From: Ceratodon purpureus | Taxonomy: Eukaryota > Streptophyta > Bryopsida > Pseudoditrichales > Ditrichaceae | Assembly: GCA_014871385.1 (NCBI GenBank) | Contig: CM026422.1 | Span: 9,960,564 to 10,024,563, forward strand | Length of the DNA: 64,000 nucleotides | Direction: 5' to 3' | Part shown: piece by piece, positions 32,057-42,716 of the stretch | Layout of the letters: each line of letters opens with the position of its first letter | Numbering within the stretch: the first letter of the stretch is position 1 | Made by a program: the position numbers and the translations under genes | The notes under the pieces: generated by a model | Databases searched by the model: none | Told to the model about the DNA's origin: nothing | The model's input: the letters and a program-made list of their open reading frames with translations, nothing else

Positions 32057-35000
32057 ATGGAGGAGGGGGACCAAAATGACCTGCGAGCAGAAAGGCAGGC
32101 CAGGGAACGATTCAGACGCTACATGCAACGGGATGAACGGGCGACAGAGCCAACTCCAGCGGAAGGACATGGCCGACTTAGCTCACACGGCAGTGCGGCT
32201 AAGCAGGTAGGAGAACTCATTGACATGGAGGTGGAAAACGACCTGTCATCATCAGATGGGAGAACCAGAGAGAGCAGATTTGGAGGGGAGACTCAGTTCG
32301 AAAAAGGGGATAGGCTGAGCCGCCAGCCTGACCCAACTGGTACACCTTGGAAGTATCAAGATATGAAGAGGACATCATCATTCAGGAGGGATTTTTCCAC
32401 TGCTGCAAATGATTACAACACCTTCAGAGAAGAACGCAGACAGACGCAGGAGGTCTTCGCAGAACCAACCCAGTGGCCCAGTACAGTCACTGGCAGAGCC
32501 GACGCGGGCACAGAGCCAACTCGGGGGCGCAGCCGACCAGTCTCTCCTGCACATCTGCCACAAACTCCAGAAACCTTACCTGCTGCTTTTCAGAGTTTGA
32601 AGCAAAAGCTGGAAGAGACCAAGAGTCGATCAGTTCAGGAACAGGGACTGGCAAATCCCACAGAAGGTGGACCCAGCAGGAATGTTCATTTTTTGGACGA
32701 ATTCAGACTCCGGGCTGAGTGGGAGCAAGAAGAGGAGGACAGGCGGGCTGTGGAAGCATTCAAGGCAGACTTACAAGCTAGAAGAGAGAGGGCCAAACAG
32801 CATTCCACGACCCACACTCACAGCAGGCCTGATCCAGGTAAATACCTCCAGCAATTGGAAGCTTTACAGCAGGCGGCACCCTCGGGCGAGGCGTCGTTAC
32901 ATCACTGGCATACGGAGTCACAGTGGCCGCCAGAACCGTCTCAGACTGCATGGGAGCTTGAGTTCAACCGACGGGTCCAGGAGACAGCTCAGAGGTTAGC
33001 CACCCAGCAGTTAGCGGCACAGCAACGAGAGCAACAAAGGGTGGAAAGGGAAAGGCAGGAGCTAGCGCAGCTGCACGATCTATGGGAGGAACAGAGACGG
33101 GAGCGCGAACAGGAACAGACTGAAGGGATTCCGGTCAGGACTCCCTACTTAGCCGACCCAACTCCGGAGGTGCCAGAGGATAGAAAGATACCTGGACTCC
33201 TTCCAACTACAGCTTCCTCGACAGTCCCTCGACCGCTTGCCTATGTGGATCACCTTACAGGTGATACCTATCACTCTGCCCAGCCGACTCAGCATACAGA
33301 AATCCCTGTCAGAATAGCAGAGCCCACTTTTGGGGAATCCGTCCCTGAAGTGATTTATGGGGGGAGACCTACAGTTCACACCTCATCCTCTGCCCCAGTA
33401 GGCTACGGCCCAGCTACTGTCCCCGGAGGCCCTCACAGTACTGCACCTACTCCACAACCCCCGAGGTATTTCACAGTGACATCAGTAGTGCGACCTCCTG
33501 CTGTGCCCACAGCCCGCACAACCGACTTCACCTCTGCGCCTCCTCGACCCCCTGTCAGTACTCAACGGAAGCAGTTACCGTACAGAGCCTACAAGGAAGG
33601 TAGTGATCCAGATGCCCATCTCCGCTACTTTGATAAATGTGCCTGGTTCAATGGGGAAACTGATGAACAAGTGATTATCACACTGTTCGGGACGACTCTG
33701 GTGGATAAAGCCCAGAGATGGTTTGATGATTGGTTGGATCACCATCTTTACTGCACATGGGAAGAGGCTAAGGAAGCTTTCAAACTGCGATATCGAGAGC
33801 AGGATTCAGATGAGCAGGTCTACATGACCCTCAGGACCTTCAAACAGGGTGAGGGAGAAAAGGTACAAGATTACTATGAACGTTTTATGAAGTTGATCAA
33901 GTGCCTGCAGACAGAAGTGGGAGAAGGGTTCAAGCTTACATATTTCAGGGCAGGTCTGCTTGATTACTTGAAGGTGACTACCAGTGGGTCCACAGCAAAC
34001 ACTTTTACCGAACTGAAGGAGTTGGCTAGGCGCTGTGAGACTAATTGTACTGATGCTTCGGGGAAGAAGTTATACTTTCAGGCCAAGCGGACAGAGCCGA
34101 CTAATAGTCGGGCCAGTACTGCAAATGCCCAGGCAGATCAGGTGGAGACAGTCAACCGCAGGTTCTGCACGGTATGCAAGAAATTTGGGCATGAAGACAA
34201 ATACTGCTTCGTGAACCCAGATAACCCAAACAACAGGCTACCCAGGGCAGATGGGAAGCCGACTGTAGGAGTTCACGAAGTATCGGCTACACAGCCGACT
34301 AGTGGCTCAGGAAGACAGTTCAACAGCAGACCTGGAGGATATCAAAACAGCGGAGCTGGCAGGATTGATGGGTGCTTCTTGTGTTTGGGCACTGACCATC
34401 AGATGCGTAATTGCCATTTACGCCTAAAGTTTCAGCAAATGTTGGCTGCTGAAAAGCTAGGAACTAACTCTGTTGGTGTCAACAGTGTGGAATTGCAGGA
34501 GTTGGATAACCCTGAAGTGGCCACTATACTAACCAGGGCGGCTAGGGTGCGAGCCGGACTTCCACTGGAAGATAAGGAACTGAAAGAGCCAGAACCACGG
34601 CTGCCCAAGACTCAGGCAGACTGGGAGAAGGAGGAACGGCTCCGAAAGGAATTCATTGCTTTAACTGAGGAGATTAATCGGGAGAATGAGTTGGCACAGC
34701 AAAAGGAAGAGGAGCTTCAAAAAGCAAATGTGGACAACTCTACATCCACAGTTACAGATGGACCAGTACTAGATAGTGACTGGGCAGGGTTTCCTGATGC
34801 GGACTGCTTGCAGGAGACACCCAAGCTGGTGCCGACTGGGACTTCGACAGAGCCGACTACTTCCCAGCCTTCAACAGCCGTTAAGACTGTGAGCAGACAG
34901 ATTTTACAGACACCTATTACTGTGTCTTTGGGGGAACTGCTCGAAGTGGCCCCCAACCTTACTGAGTATGTCAGAGCGAAAGTATTTCCCAATACTCAGA

Positions 35001-35095
35001 GACAGCATAGACTGTCATTTGAGCCGGTTCAGCATCAGCAGACTTCAATGAAGACACAGCCTACAACAACACCAGTGGATATCCAGAATCCCTAG
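32057..35095 (+). CDS. E2 gag polyprotein
   Basis: The product has 1,012 residues and is intact. The first 470 are Gln/Glu/Arg-rich with coiled-coil stretches (about 210-240 and 315-360), then a Pro-rich linker. The capsid-like gag domain lies at about 505-665 (YRAYKEGSDPDAHLRYF, WFDDWLDH, FKQGEGEKVQDYYERF). Two zinc knuckles follow, CTVCKKFGHEDKYC and CFLCLGTDHQMRNC. The C-terminus ends in TAG at 35093-35095, just before the protease, which continues in the same frame. The stop is followed by G (TAGGGA), the context known for readthrough at the gag/pol boundary of some retroviruses. The gag is much longer than most Ty3 gags because of its N-terminal extension. Confidence 0.88.
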   Translation: MEEGDQNDLRAERQARERFRRYMQRDERATEPTPAEGHGRLSSHGSAAKQVGELIDMEVENDLSSSDGRTRESRFGGETQFEKGDRLSRQPDPTGTPWKYQDMKRTSSFRRDFSTAANDYNTFREERRQTQEVFAEPTQWPSTVTGRADAGTEPTRGRSRPVSPAHLPQTPETLPAAFQSLKQKLEETKSRSVQEQGLANPTEGGPSRNVHFLDEFRLRAEWEQEEEDRRAVEAFKADLQARRERAKQHSTTHTHSRPDPGKYLQQLEALQQAAPSGEASLHHWHTESQWPPEPSQTAWELEFNRRVQETAQRLATQQLAAQQREQQRVERERQELAQLHDLWEEQRREREQEQTEGIPVRTPYLADPTPEVPEDRKIPGLLPTTASSTVPRPLAYVDHLTGDTYHSAQPTQHTEIPVRIAEPTFGESVPEVIYGGRPTVHTSSSAPVGYGPATVPGGPHSTAPTPQPPRYFTVTSVVRPPAVPTARTTDFTSAPPRPPVSTQRKQLPYRAYKEGSDPDAHLRYFDKCAWFNGETDEQVIITLFGTTLVDKAQRWFDDWLDHHLYCTWEEAKEAFKLRYREQDSDEQVYMTLRTFKQGEGEKVQDYYERFMKLIKCLQTEVGEGFKLTYFRAGLLDYLKVTTSGSTANTFTELKELARRCETNCTDASGKKLYFQAKRTEPTNSRASTANAQADQVETVNRRFCTVCKKFGHEDKYCFVNPDNPNNRLPRADGKPTVGVHEVSATQPTSGSGRQFNSRPGGYQNSGAGRIDGCFLCLGTDHQMRNCHLRLKFQQMLAAEKLGTNSVGVNSVELQELDNPEVATILTRAARVRAGLPLEDKELKEPEPRLPKTQADWEKEERLRKEFIALTEEINRENELAQQKEEELQKANVDNSTSTVTDGPVLDSDWAGFPDADCLQETPKLVPTGTSTEPTTSQPSTAVKTVSRQILQTPITVSLGELLEVAPNLTEYVRAKVFPNTQRQHRLSFEPVQHQQTSMKTQPTTTPVDIQNP

Positions 35096-37494
35096 GGATC
35101 ATCGGCACCCCCTAACCTGGTCGTTGGTGCAGTAGATATTGATCGAGGTCTTCCGCTCATTTCTGTGCAAGTGGGGCACTTAACATTGGATAACGTACTC
35201 CTGGATGGAGGGTCTGGTGTCAACCTAATTACTGAGGAGGAGCGAGTTCGGTTGGGGTTGAAGGAGCCATCACCAGCACCTTATCGGTTGCGTATGGCTG
35301 ATCAGGCCGTGGTGGAGCGAGTGGGTTTGATAAGGAATGTCCGGATTCATATCCATGGTATTCCGTACAACATCAGTTTGACTGTCATCAGGAACAAAGA
35401 GGTCAACGAAGCCTACAGCATGCTACTGGGCCGCCCTTGGCTCATAGATGCTAAGGTTACTCATGATTGGGGAAACAAACTGGTTACTATCCGGGGTAAC
35501 GGCACAGTCAAGACGATATCTATCAACCAACGAAAAGGTCCTCTGCCCAAGCTGCCAGAAGTACTGGTATGTTACAATTTAGCTGAAGGGCTGACGGACG
35601 AGGAGGAGGATCGTTTTTTGAGGACAGAGGAGGATATATTCGCAGTGGGGACTATTACACTACCAGAGGATTTGAGCCTTCCACTTAACCACGGGATTAA
35701 CCGACCCCCAGCCGACCTTCGCAAAGCCGACCGTACCACAGCCGACATAAGAGCCGACTTGGGCACCGCCGACTCAGCGAAGGTACCTACACCAGTTCCG
35801 GATTCTGCCACTTACCCAGAACACTTTTATACCTTCACGGAGGGTGACATGCCGGTGGATGAAACCCCTGTAAGAGACAAGCTAGGGGATATGAAGGTGG
35901 CAGCATGGAACCTGACTGAAGAGGAGCAGTTACGCAAGATCAATGTTGGCACTGAGGAGTCTCCCAAGATCTTGAAGATTGGAGCTCAATTGGAGCCAGC
36001 CATGGCCAAGGCAGCTGAGGACCTGTTGAGGGAGTATACAGATGTGTTTGCCTGGACATACAAGGATTTGAAGGGCATACCTCCATCGGTAGCTCAGCAC
36101 CGGATTGTGCTGGAGAAAGACATTCCGCCTATCCATCAGGCCCGTTACAGGATGAATCCTAACTATGCCAGCATTGTCAAACACGATATTGACAAACTGT
36201 TGGCAGCAGGGTTCATCATACCAGTCGAGGAAGCAACCTGGCTCTCACCCATTGTTGTTGTTCCTAAAAAGAATGGTCAATTAAGGATTTGTATTGACTA
36301 CAGAAAATTAAATGCTGCTACTAAAAAGGACCCTTACCCTCTACCGTTTACTGAAGAGGTGTTAGATGCTGTGGCAGGTTATGAGATGTACTCCTTCCTG
36401 GATGGTCGGTCTGGTTACTATCAGATTTCGATTGCTCCTGAGGATAGGCATAAGACTGCCTTCATCACGGAATGGGGCGCCTTTGTCTGGGTGGTCATGC
36501 CTTTCGGCCTGACTAATGCACCGCCGACTTATCAGAGGGCTGTGAACAAAGCGTTCAAGGAATACTTGGGGCGGTTTATGAAGCTGTTCCTAGATGACTT
36601 CACAGTGTACAGCGACCTAGCCGACCATTTACAGATACTGCGCCTCTGTTTCGAGAAGTGCAGGCAGTACGGCATCAGTTTAAATCCAGAGAAGTGTGCA
36701 TTTCTGGTCACCTCTGGCATTATACTAGGCCATGTGGTTTCTAAGGTAGGCAAGATGCCAGACCCTAAGAAAATTGAGGTCATTCAGGAGATGCCCCGAC
36801 CACAGTACGGAGCCGACGTACAGGTTTTCAACGGATTTGCATAGTTCAACAGAATTTACATCAAATTCTATGCTCACATTATGGAGCCAATAACCAAACT
36901 GATGCGAAAATCCGAAGAGTTTGTGTGGATAGACAAGTGTGAAGCTGCATGGTTGGAGATCAAGGACAGATATACTAAGGCACCAATCCTGGTTGCCCCC
37001 CGCTGGGATTTGGAGTTTCATGTCCACACAGATGCCTCTGACATAGCCGTCGTGGCTATGCTGGCTCAGAACCAGACAGGGAAGTGTGACCAGCCGATCT
37101 CCTATGCTTCTAGATTGCTTAATTCTGCTGAAAAGAATTATACCACCACAGAAAAGGAAGCCTTGGCTATGGTTTATGCTCTTACAAAATATCGTCATTA
37201 TCTTTTGGGGAATAAGGTGGTTTTTTATGTGGATCATATGGCTCTTGTGTATTTGGTTAACAAGCCTCAAGTGTCTGGACGGATTGCCCGATGGCTTTTG
37301 TTATTTCAGGAGTATGATTTCACAGTGGTGTACAAGCCTGGCAGGACGCATGGTGCAGCCGACTTACTCAGCCGACTTCCTAACGGCGAGCCGCCTACAG
37401 GAGTTCCTGACCAGCTTCCTGATGCTGGCCTGTTCTATGTATCCCCGGAATGGTTGCAAGACATCCGCGATTACTTGCGTACAGGAGAGCCGCC
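35096..37494 (+). pseudogene. E2 pol: protease, RT, RNase H
   Basis: This is in the same frame as gag. Protease: LLDGGSGVNLI with LLGRPWL. A linker with many GCCGAC codon pairs follows (35698-35780). RT: YRMNPNY, PIVVVPKKNGQLRICIDYRK, SFLDGRSGYYQI, MPFGLTNAP and the catalytic FLDD. A TAG at 36842-36844 replaces a Gln before FNRIYI, probably a nonsense change (CAG to TAG). RNase H: VHTDAS, TEKEALA, VDHMAL and ADLLSR carry the acidic residues. The coding sequence is cut at 37494 by T2 and resumes at 41154 in frame. Confidence 0.88.
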
Positions 37495-37859
37495 TGTGGG
37501 ATCCGAGAAACTCAGAATAAACCGGAACAGCCCCAGCCGGCGTAAGTATTCCATTTATTTTTCATTTTTTTGGTTAATTAGGTAAAAGCTGGCCAGACAC
37601 TAGCAGTATTAGTAGTTAACGCAAACCGGATACTCCAGAAACGTTAAAACAGTTAACGTAGGAAGTGTTCCCGGAACCTGGATTCCGGAAACTCGGAAGA
37701 TAAGATACGGAACGGGTGGACGATCCGAGTACTGACCGTTACTGTAACCGCGTCAAGGATCCGAAGCGACGCGGAAGTCATCATGACTCGGATAGGCGTT
37801 TACCCCGGTACGTTGGCGGCTGCAATTACGGGCCGCCACAGCGTTTATTATGCCTGGGG

Positions 37860-37867
37860 TATATAAG
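37860..37867 (+). promoter_or_regulatory. TATA box of the T2 ORF
   Basis: TATATAAG stands 150 bases before the ATG at 38019, at a position comparable to the T3 TATA box. Confidence 0.6.
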
Positions 37868-38018
37868 CGGGGGTGTTAGGGTTTGGAATTCCTTTTTGCG
37901 AACTGGGAGTAGAGAGTGAAAGAGCGGTGAGGTGTTTTTGTCTTTTCCGATTCACCGGCAGTTGGATTGCCGGGTTTCTTGCTGTCGGGTCGTAGAGGGA
38001 GAGAAGTAAGGAGTAGAG

Positions 38019-40217
38019 ATGGCGCACGTGCAGTGTAGCGTCCTTAGCCCCGGAACTCCAAGGAAGGAATTGGAATTGGAGGAACTGATCACCGACCTCA
38101 CTCGGATGAGGTGTGAGGGATTGTTGGCACGGCCGTGGTTACTGAAGAGTGAGGTGATGGTGAGGGAGGTCCTGGAAGGTCCGGACAACCGGTGGGATAA
38201 TACGATCCGAGGCAAGCCCACGCTGTGGAATGCGGAACAGTGGGCGGAAGCTTACGGTTTCGAGCAGAAGGGACTCCTTTGGGCGACCCGGACGGATAAG
38301 TACGTGCAGGATAGGTTCCACGGGAAGATCCATAGGAACAATGGATACGAGATAGACGCCTGCAAGGATAGGAGGCAGAGGCAGGTCTTAGCTTTCCTCG
38401 TTCCAATCCTGTATCCGCAGAAACCGGCACAAGTTACCATTACGGTCGGGAATACCATCCTCGGAGCGTTTACAGGAGAACGTCCGGTAAATTGGGCTGC
38501 ACTCATGGCGGAAGTGGTGCAGAAGATGGTTCCGACGATCGGAAAGAAGCCGACCCCACTCTCCCCTTTCCTCTTTCACCTTTACCATGCGTATGACTTG
38601 CTGACCGATAAGGAGGACGAGACGTATACGCACGCGAAGAACTGCCTCAATTTCTCGGAGATTCCGCCCGGAATGGAACCCGATCCGCGAGGTGAGCTCT
38701 CGGATACAACGGACTCGGAAGATGAGGACGATACGAAGGAAGTTCCGAACCCTGGCGCTGCTAGGGCTCAGTCCAGATCGCGATCGGAGCAGCCTGCGTC
38801 CCGACATGCGGAGCCGTCTACGGCCCGGGGAGATCCGGAACGGAGAGAGGTCAGTTCCGATCGTGGATTTCCGGTGGACCTATTTCGGGGGATTCGGGAG
38901 GAGACTCACCGGGCGCAAGCTTCTTATGATCGGATCGAAACCCTGTTCCGGAGGGTCTGTACAGCGCTGGGAGGGTGCTTACCGGAAGAGGTGATCCGAG
39001 AAGTGGAGTTGTTGAAGGATGCCCCAACTCTCCGGAGTGAGAAGAAGCGGCTGGAGCTTCAGTTGCAGGAGCTGACGAAGGAGCTGGCGGCAAAGAGTGA
39101 GGAGATCCGTAAGTTCCACGCCGAACAGGAGGAAACGTTGGGGGAGCTTCGGAAGTTGGTGGGAAGTTCGGGAGCGGTAATCAACAAGGCCCGGCTGTTT
39201 GATGAGAACGTAGTGCAGCCGGCTGATTTCGAGGACAAGAAGAGGATCATCATGATCCTCTTCAAATGCGAGCACTCGATGAACATGATCCTGAAGAAGG
39301 TCCGGCAGCTGCTCAATCCGAGTACCGGAAGTCCCAGTCTCGGAGTCGCTGGTCGGAGACTTCCGCTCCCCGGATCGCCCTCTTGTGCCGTGGTAGGAGA
39401 ATCTCGCGGAGTGGAGTTCCGGACCCCGATAGGGAGTAACCTCCAAGTCGAGGAACGGATGACAGTCGAAGAGGCCGCCATGACAAATAAGACGATTGCG
39501 GAGGTGCTCCGGGAACACCAAGCACAAGTGGCGTCACCCGGAACCAGTACAGTCGAGCAGAGCTGCGCGATCCCCAGAGGACAGGTGGAGGTGACCGGAA
39601 CGACAGTCACCGAGAGACGGATCGAGGAGAGGACGGTTTCGGAACAGGTGACTCGGACCGTGCCGCCGGATGTTCTTCCACGACTCGGAGAGGAGGTGAT
39701 CATTGCGAATTACCGAGGGGAGGTAGCGGGACCGGAATGGGGACGACCTATTTCACCACCCGGACGGACCCGAGTGACTCAGGAGGGGGGATTGACCCCT
39801 TCACCCACAGCCAAGACCGGAACGGTGACGCCTACTCCCACCGGAACGCCAGCAGCGGGTTCCCCTCCGAACAGTGTCGGTGCTTTACGGAGGTTGCGGA
39901 AAAGGAAGGAGCCGATTACGATTTCAGAGTCCGATTCAGAGACGCGTGAGAGCTCTCCGGTCAGGACCACCGGAACTGAAACTCGGACTCCGACGTCCGG
40001 AACCCCTCCCGCACATATGATCCCGAAATCGCCCAATTCCCCCAAGCCCCGGATTGTTACCCGGTTGTCCTTGGAGGCTCAGGAGAGAGAGTCAAAGGCG
40101 GAACGGAGTGCTAGGCGCAAGGCGGCACGAGCAGCAGGGGCGGGCGGATCAGAGCCGCGGGTGACCAGGTCGAAGGATCGCGAGCAGGAGAGCCACAAGA
40201 AGACAAAGAAACTGTGA
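38019..40217 (+). CDS. T2 accessory protein (plant transposon accessory domain, coiled coil)
   Basis: The product has 732 residues. Residues about 60-215 align with T3: W..AYGF, AFLVPILYPQKP, then GERPVNW and LSPFLFHLYHAYDLL. An acidic run and Arg/Ser-rich linker follow, then a coiled coil at about 295-385 with Glu/Lys/Leu heptads, and a Pro/Thr/Arg-rich disordered C-terminus ending in a very basic tail (KAERSARRKAARAAG). No catalytic motif. It is probably a nuclear, nucleic-acid-binding or oligomerising protein of the element. The CCGG-rich codon choice (Pro-Glu, Ser-Gly, Arg-Glu) is unlike that of the surrounding E2. The ORF is intact. Confidence 0.7.
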   Translation: MAHVQCSVLSPGTPRKELELEELITDLTRMRCEGLLARPWLLKSEVMVREVLEGPDNRWDNTIRGKPTLWNAEQWAEAYGFEQKGLLWATRTDKYVQDRFHGKIHRNNGYEIDACKDRRQRQVLAFLVPILYPQKPAQVTITVGNTILGAFTGERPVNWAALMAEVVQKMVPTIGKKPTPLSPFLFHLYHAYDLLTDKEDETYTHAKNCLNFSEIPPGMEPDPRGELSDTTDSEDEDDTKEVPNPGAARAQSRSRSEQPASRHAEPSTARGDPERREVSSDRGFPVDLFRGIREETHRAQASYDRIETLFRRVCTALGGCLPEEVIREVELLKDAPTLRSEKKRLELQLQELTKELAAKSEEIRKFHAEQEETLGELRKLVGSSGAVINKARLFDENVVQPADFEDKKRIIMILFKCEHSMNMILKKVRQLLNPSTGSPSLGVAGRRLPLPGSPSCAVVGESRGVEFRTPIGSNLQVEERMTVEEAAMTNKTIAEVLREHQAQVASPGTSTVEQSCAIPRGQVEVTGTTVTERRIEERTVSEQVTRTVPPDVLPRLGEEVIIANYRGEVAGPEWGRPISPPGRTRVTQEGGLTPSPTAKTGTVTPTPTGTPAAGSPPNSVGALRRLRKRKEPITISESDSETRESSPVRTTGTETRTPTSGTPPAHMIPKSPNSPKPRIVTRLSLEAQERESKAERSARRKAARAAGAGGSEPRVTRSKDREQESHKKTKKL

Positions 40218-41153
40218 TAGATTCCTCTCGCTGCCACTAGCCGTAACTTTCCGGATTTATAGGAGTAGATTCCGGATTGGGAGATCCGATCTAGTCGTAA
40301 CGTAGAATTCTAGGTAGATTGTTAGGGATTAGGGTTTTGATTGAATTACCGGCGCCGCCGCTTTTGTGAAAGCCCCTGCTTACTTAAACAGGGCAGGCGA
40401 TGCGGTCCGGGTCTTCGTTTTTTGCATGTTTTCTCCCTATATTCCTTATCAGTAAAGTATTTGTGTTTTGCAAGTACTGTGCGTGATTTCCCGCTAAGTG
40501 TGAATGATCCGGGAAGGATATGAGAGTTCCGCTGTAGCTCGGATAGGAAGGTGATGGGAGTTGCAACGAGACCCGAACCGGAAAGGAAATGGGATTGAGC
40601 GGAAAGATTTAGCGGATTGTCGTAGGAGTGAAGCCTCACTGTTCCGTCCCCAAATCAGCCTCATACGGAATAGCCGTCGCTAGGGTCGAAGCGGATCAAG
40701 AACCACTTGGTCGGGCTACCTGAACTTCTGAAGAGGTTCCGTGCACAGTGAGAGGGGGAGTCGGAACGTGGTACGGGTCGCCTAGGGATAATCGGATCCT
40801 GGTTCTCCCAGATCCGGATTGGTTTGTCGTTGTAGTCCCACGGATCGGAGAGGATCGTTTGTGTGACCTGCTGGCCAGAGTACTCTAGGACAGTTGTGAG
40901 ACGGTAACTGATCCGAGACGTTGGGGTTTGTGGACGAAACACCTAATGAGAGAAGAATAGAGAAGGAGATAGTTCAGGAGTTACGTTCCGAAGACACTAT
41001 CCGAGCAGTGGCAAGGCTCGGAACGATTAGAGGTAACTACTTGGTGAAACACTATTGAATCCCTGGACGATACTCGGAACCTAGTGACAGTACGGAAGTT
41101 TACGCTCAATTAGAGTGCTACCCGGATGTTAGTTGCGTTTCCGTGTTCCGACA
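40218..41153. other. T2 3' non-coding region
   Basis: About 940 bases without plus-strand coding sequence. The part from 40400 is repeated at 1-752. A minus-strand ORF (40661-40942) is open but unsupported. Confidence 0.6.
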
Positions 41154-42665
41154 CCGCTTGCCACTATGCCTAGGGATGATAAGCGGAAGTTACTGTTACG
41201 GGCCCTCCCTTATACTTTACTGGATGGAGTGTTATATAAGAAGGGGCAGGATTTGGTACTCAGGAAGGTTTTAGACCCTGTCCAAGCCGACACAGTTATG
41301 AGGGAGATGCACGATGGCTGCGCAGGTGGCCACTTCTCCCAGGACATCACCTCTAGGAAGATTCTGGATGCTGGGTACTGGTGGCCGACCCTCCATAAGG
41401 ATGTTTCAGAGTATTGCAGGGCCTGTGATAAGTGCCAACGGGTCGGAGGATTAGCCAACACAGGACTCGCTCAGTTAGTCACCAGTCTACCTGCAGAGCC
41501 GTTCATGAAGTGGGGCTTAGATTTTGTGGGGCCCATCAAGCCAGCAGCAGCCAGGACAGGTAACAGGTACATTCTAGTCGCAACCGACTATGCGACTAAA
41601 TGGGTGGAGGCTAAGGCACTCCGCACGAATACGGCCGCTGTCACTGCCAAGTTTCTGTATGAGAATATCCTGACCCGCTATGGCTGTCTTCTAACTCTGG
41701 TTAGTGACCAGGGCACTCACTTCATCAACGAAGCCATCGAGTACCTGGTACAGCATTTCCTCCTGCAACATCGGACATCCACCACTTACTATCCACAGGG
41801 CAATGGACAAGCAGAATCGACCAACAAGGTTCTAGGTCGGATACTCACCAAACTTGTCAGTGACAACAGGACTGACTGGGATGAGCATTTACCAACTGCC
41901 CTATTCTCTTACAGGACCGCCTTTAAGGTTAGCACTGGGTATACCCCTTTTCAGCTGGTCTACGGGCTACATCCACTTATGCCTACGGAGTACACTGTCC
42001 CTACCCGCAGAACCGACGGCGAGGTAGATTTTCCTCCAACTCGAGTCTTACAAGCCCGCACAGCCGACCTTGAGCAGCTCGACAGCCACCGATTGGCTGC
42101 ACAGGCAGAGTCAGGAAGTCGGCAGTGGGATCGAGCCCTGTGGAGCCAACAGCATTACCGGCAGAAGGATTTTCAAGTGGGGGACCATGTCTTGTGGTAC
42201 CCCAAGGGTGAAAAGGAGCACGCTGGAAAGTTTAAGAGCAGGTGGTTTGGGCCTTACCGCGTTCAGTACCGACTTCCCAATAATACCGCTTTATTGGTGA
42301 CTGAGGAGCATTTCGAGCCCAATCCCATAATTGTCAACATAAACAAGCTCAAACCTTACCGGTTCTATTCTGCAGACCAGCTGGTCACTGTTGGTCCCAA
42401 ACAACTGCCCCGTGGGTCATCTACGAACCCTATCCAGGAGTCCGATACATCTTTGAACTCCGCAGCATCGCAGTCAAGTCATCCATTGGCCGGCCTCCAG
42501 GGTTCTTTTTCTCCATCCCCACCACTCCCAACAATGGGCGACTATGTGCTCCCAACCGGCTCTCTTCCTGACTCGATCGACGATCAGCCAACAGCAACAC
42601 CCTGCATTGATGACTTCGCGCCTACCGCAACAATTACTCCGACCGTGAGCTGTTTTTCGGTATAG
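41154..42665 (+). CDS. E2 integrase
   Basis: The frame restored across T2 reads into the HHCC zinc domain ([30 protein letters not shown]), the catalytic core with Asp in GLDFVGP, Asp in LVSDQGTHF and Glu in GQAESTNK, then a GPY/F module (WFGPYRVQY). All catalytic residues are present. A Ser/Thr/Pro-rich tail ends with TAG at 42663-42665, after which the same frame stays open into the third ORF. No chromodomain is seen. Confidence 0.88.
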   Translation, partial: PLATMPRDDKRKLLLRALPYTLLDGVLYKKGQDLVLRKVLDPVQADTVMREMHDGCAGGHFSQDITSRKILDAGYWWPTLHKDVSEYCRACDKCQRVGGLANTGLAQLVTSLPAEPFMKWGLDFVGPIKPAAARTGNRYILVATDYATKWVEAKALRTNTAAVTAKFLYENILTRYGCLLTLVSDQGTHFINEAIEYLVQHFLLQHRTSTTYYPQGNGQAESTNKVLGRILTKLVSDNRTDWDEHLPTALFSYRTAFKVSTGYTPFQLVYGLHPLMPTEYTVPTRRTDGEVDFPPTRVLQARTADLEQLDSHRLAAQAESGSRQWDRALWSQQHYRQKDFQVGDHVLWYPKGEKEHAGKFKSRWFGPYRVQYRLPNNTALLVTEEHFEPNPIIVNINKLKPYRFYSADQLVTVGPKQLPRGSSTNPIQESDTSLNSAASQSSHPLAGLQGSFSPSPPLPTMGDYVLPTGSLPDSIDDQPTATPCIDDFAPTATITPTVSCFSV

Positions 42666-42716
42666 CCAGTATTCAATTTCTCTGACCTCCCTCCTTCTCC
42701 ATCCGCCAGCCCTCGC

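Larger units (their letters stand above)
37495..41153 (+). mobile_element. T2: single-ORF mobile element (3.66 kb), class unresolved
   Basis: The element begins TGTGGGATCCGAGAAAC and ends GTTTCCGTGTTCCGACA. The ends are imperfect inverted repeats (14 of 20 match). Flanks are CCGCC (37490-37494) and CCGCT (41154-41158), sharing CCGC. Removing the element restores E2 pol. There are no internal terminal direct repeats. It has a TATA box, one ORF homologous to that of T3 and dense CCGG/CGGAAC motifs. The TG...CA ends and near-5-bp duplication would also fit a solo long LTR carrying an ORF. A second partial copy lies at 1-752. Confidence 0.75.
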
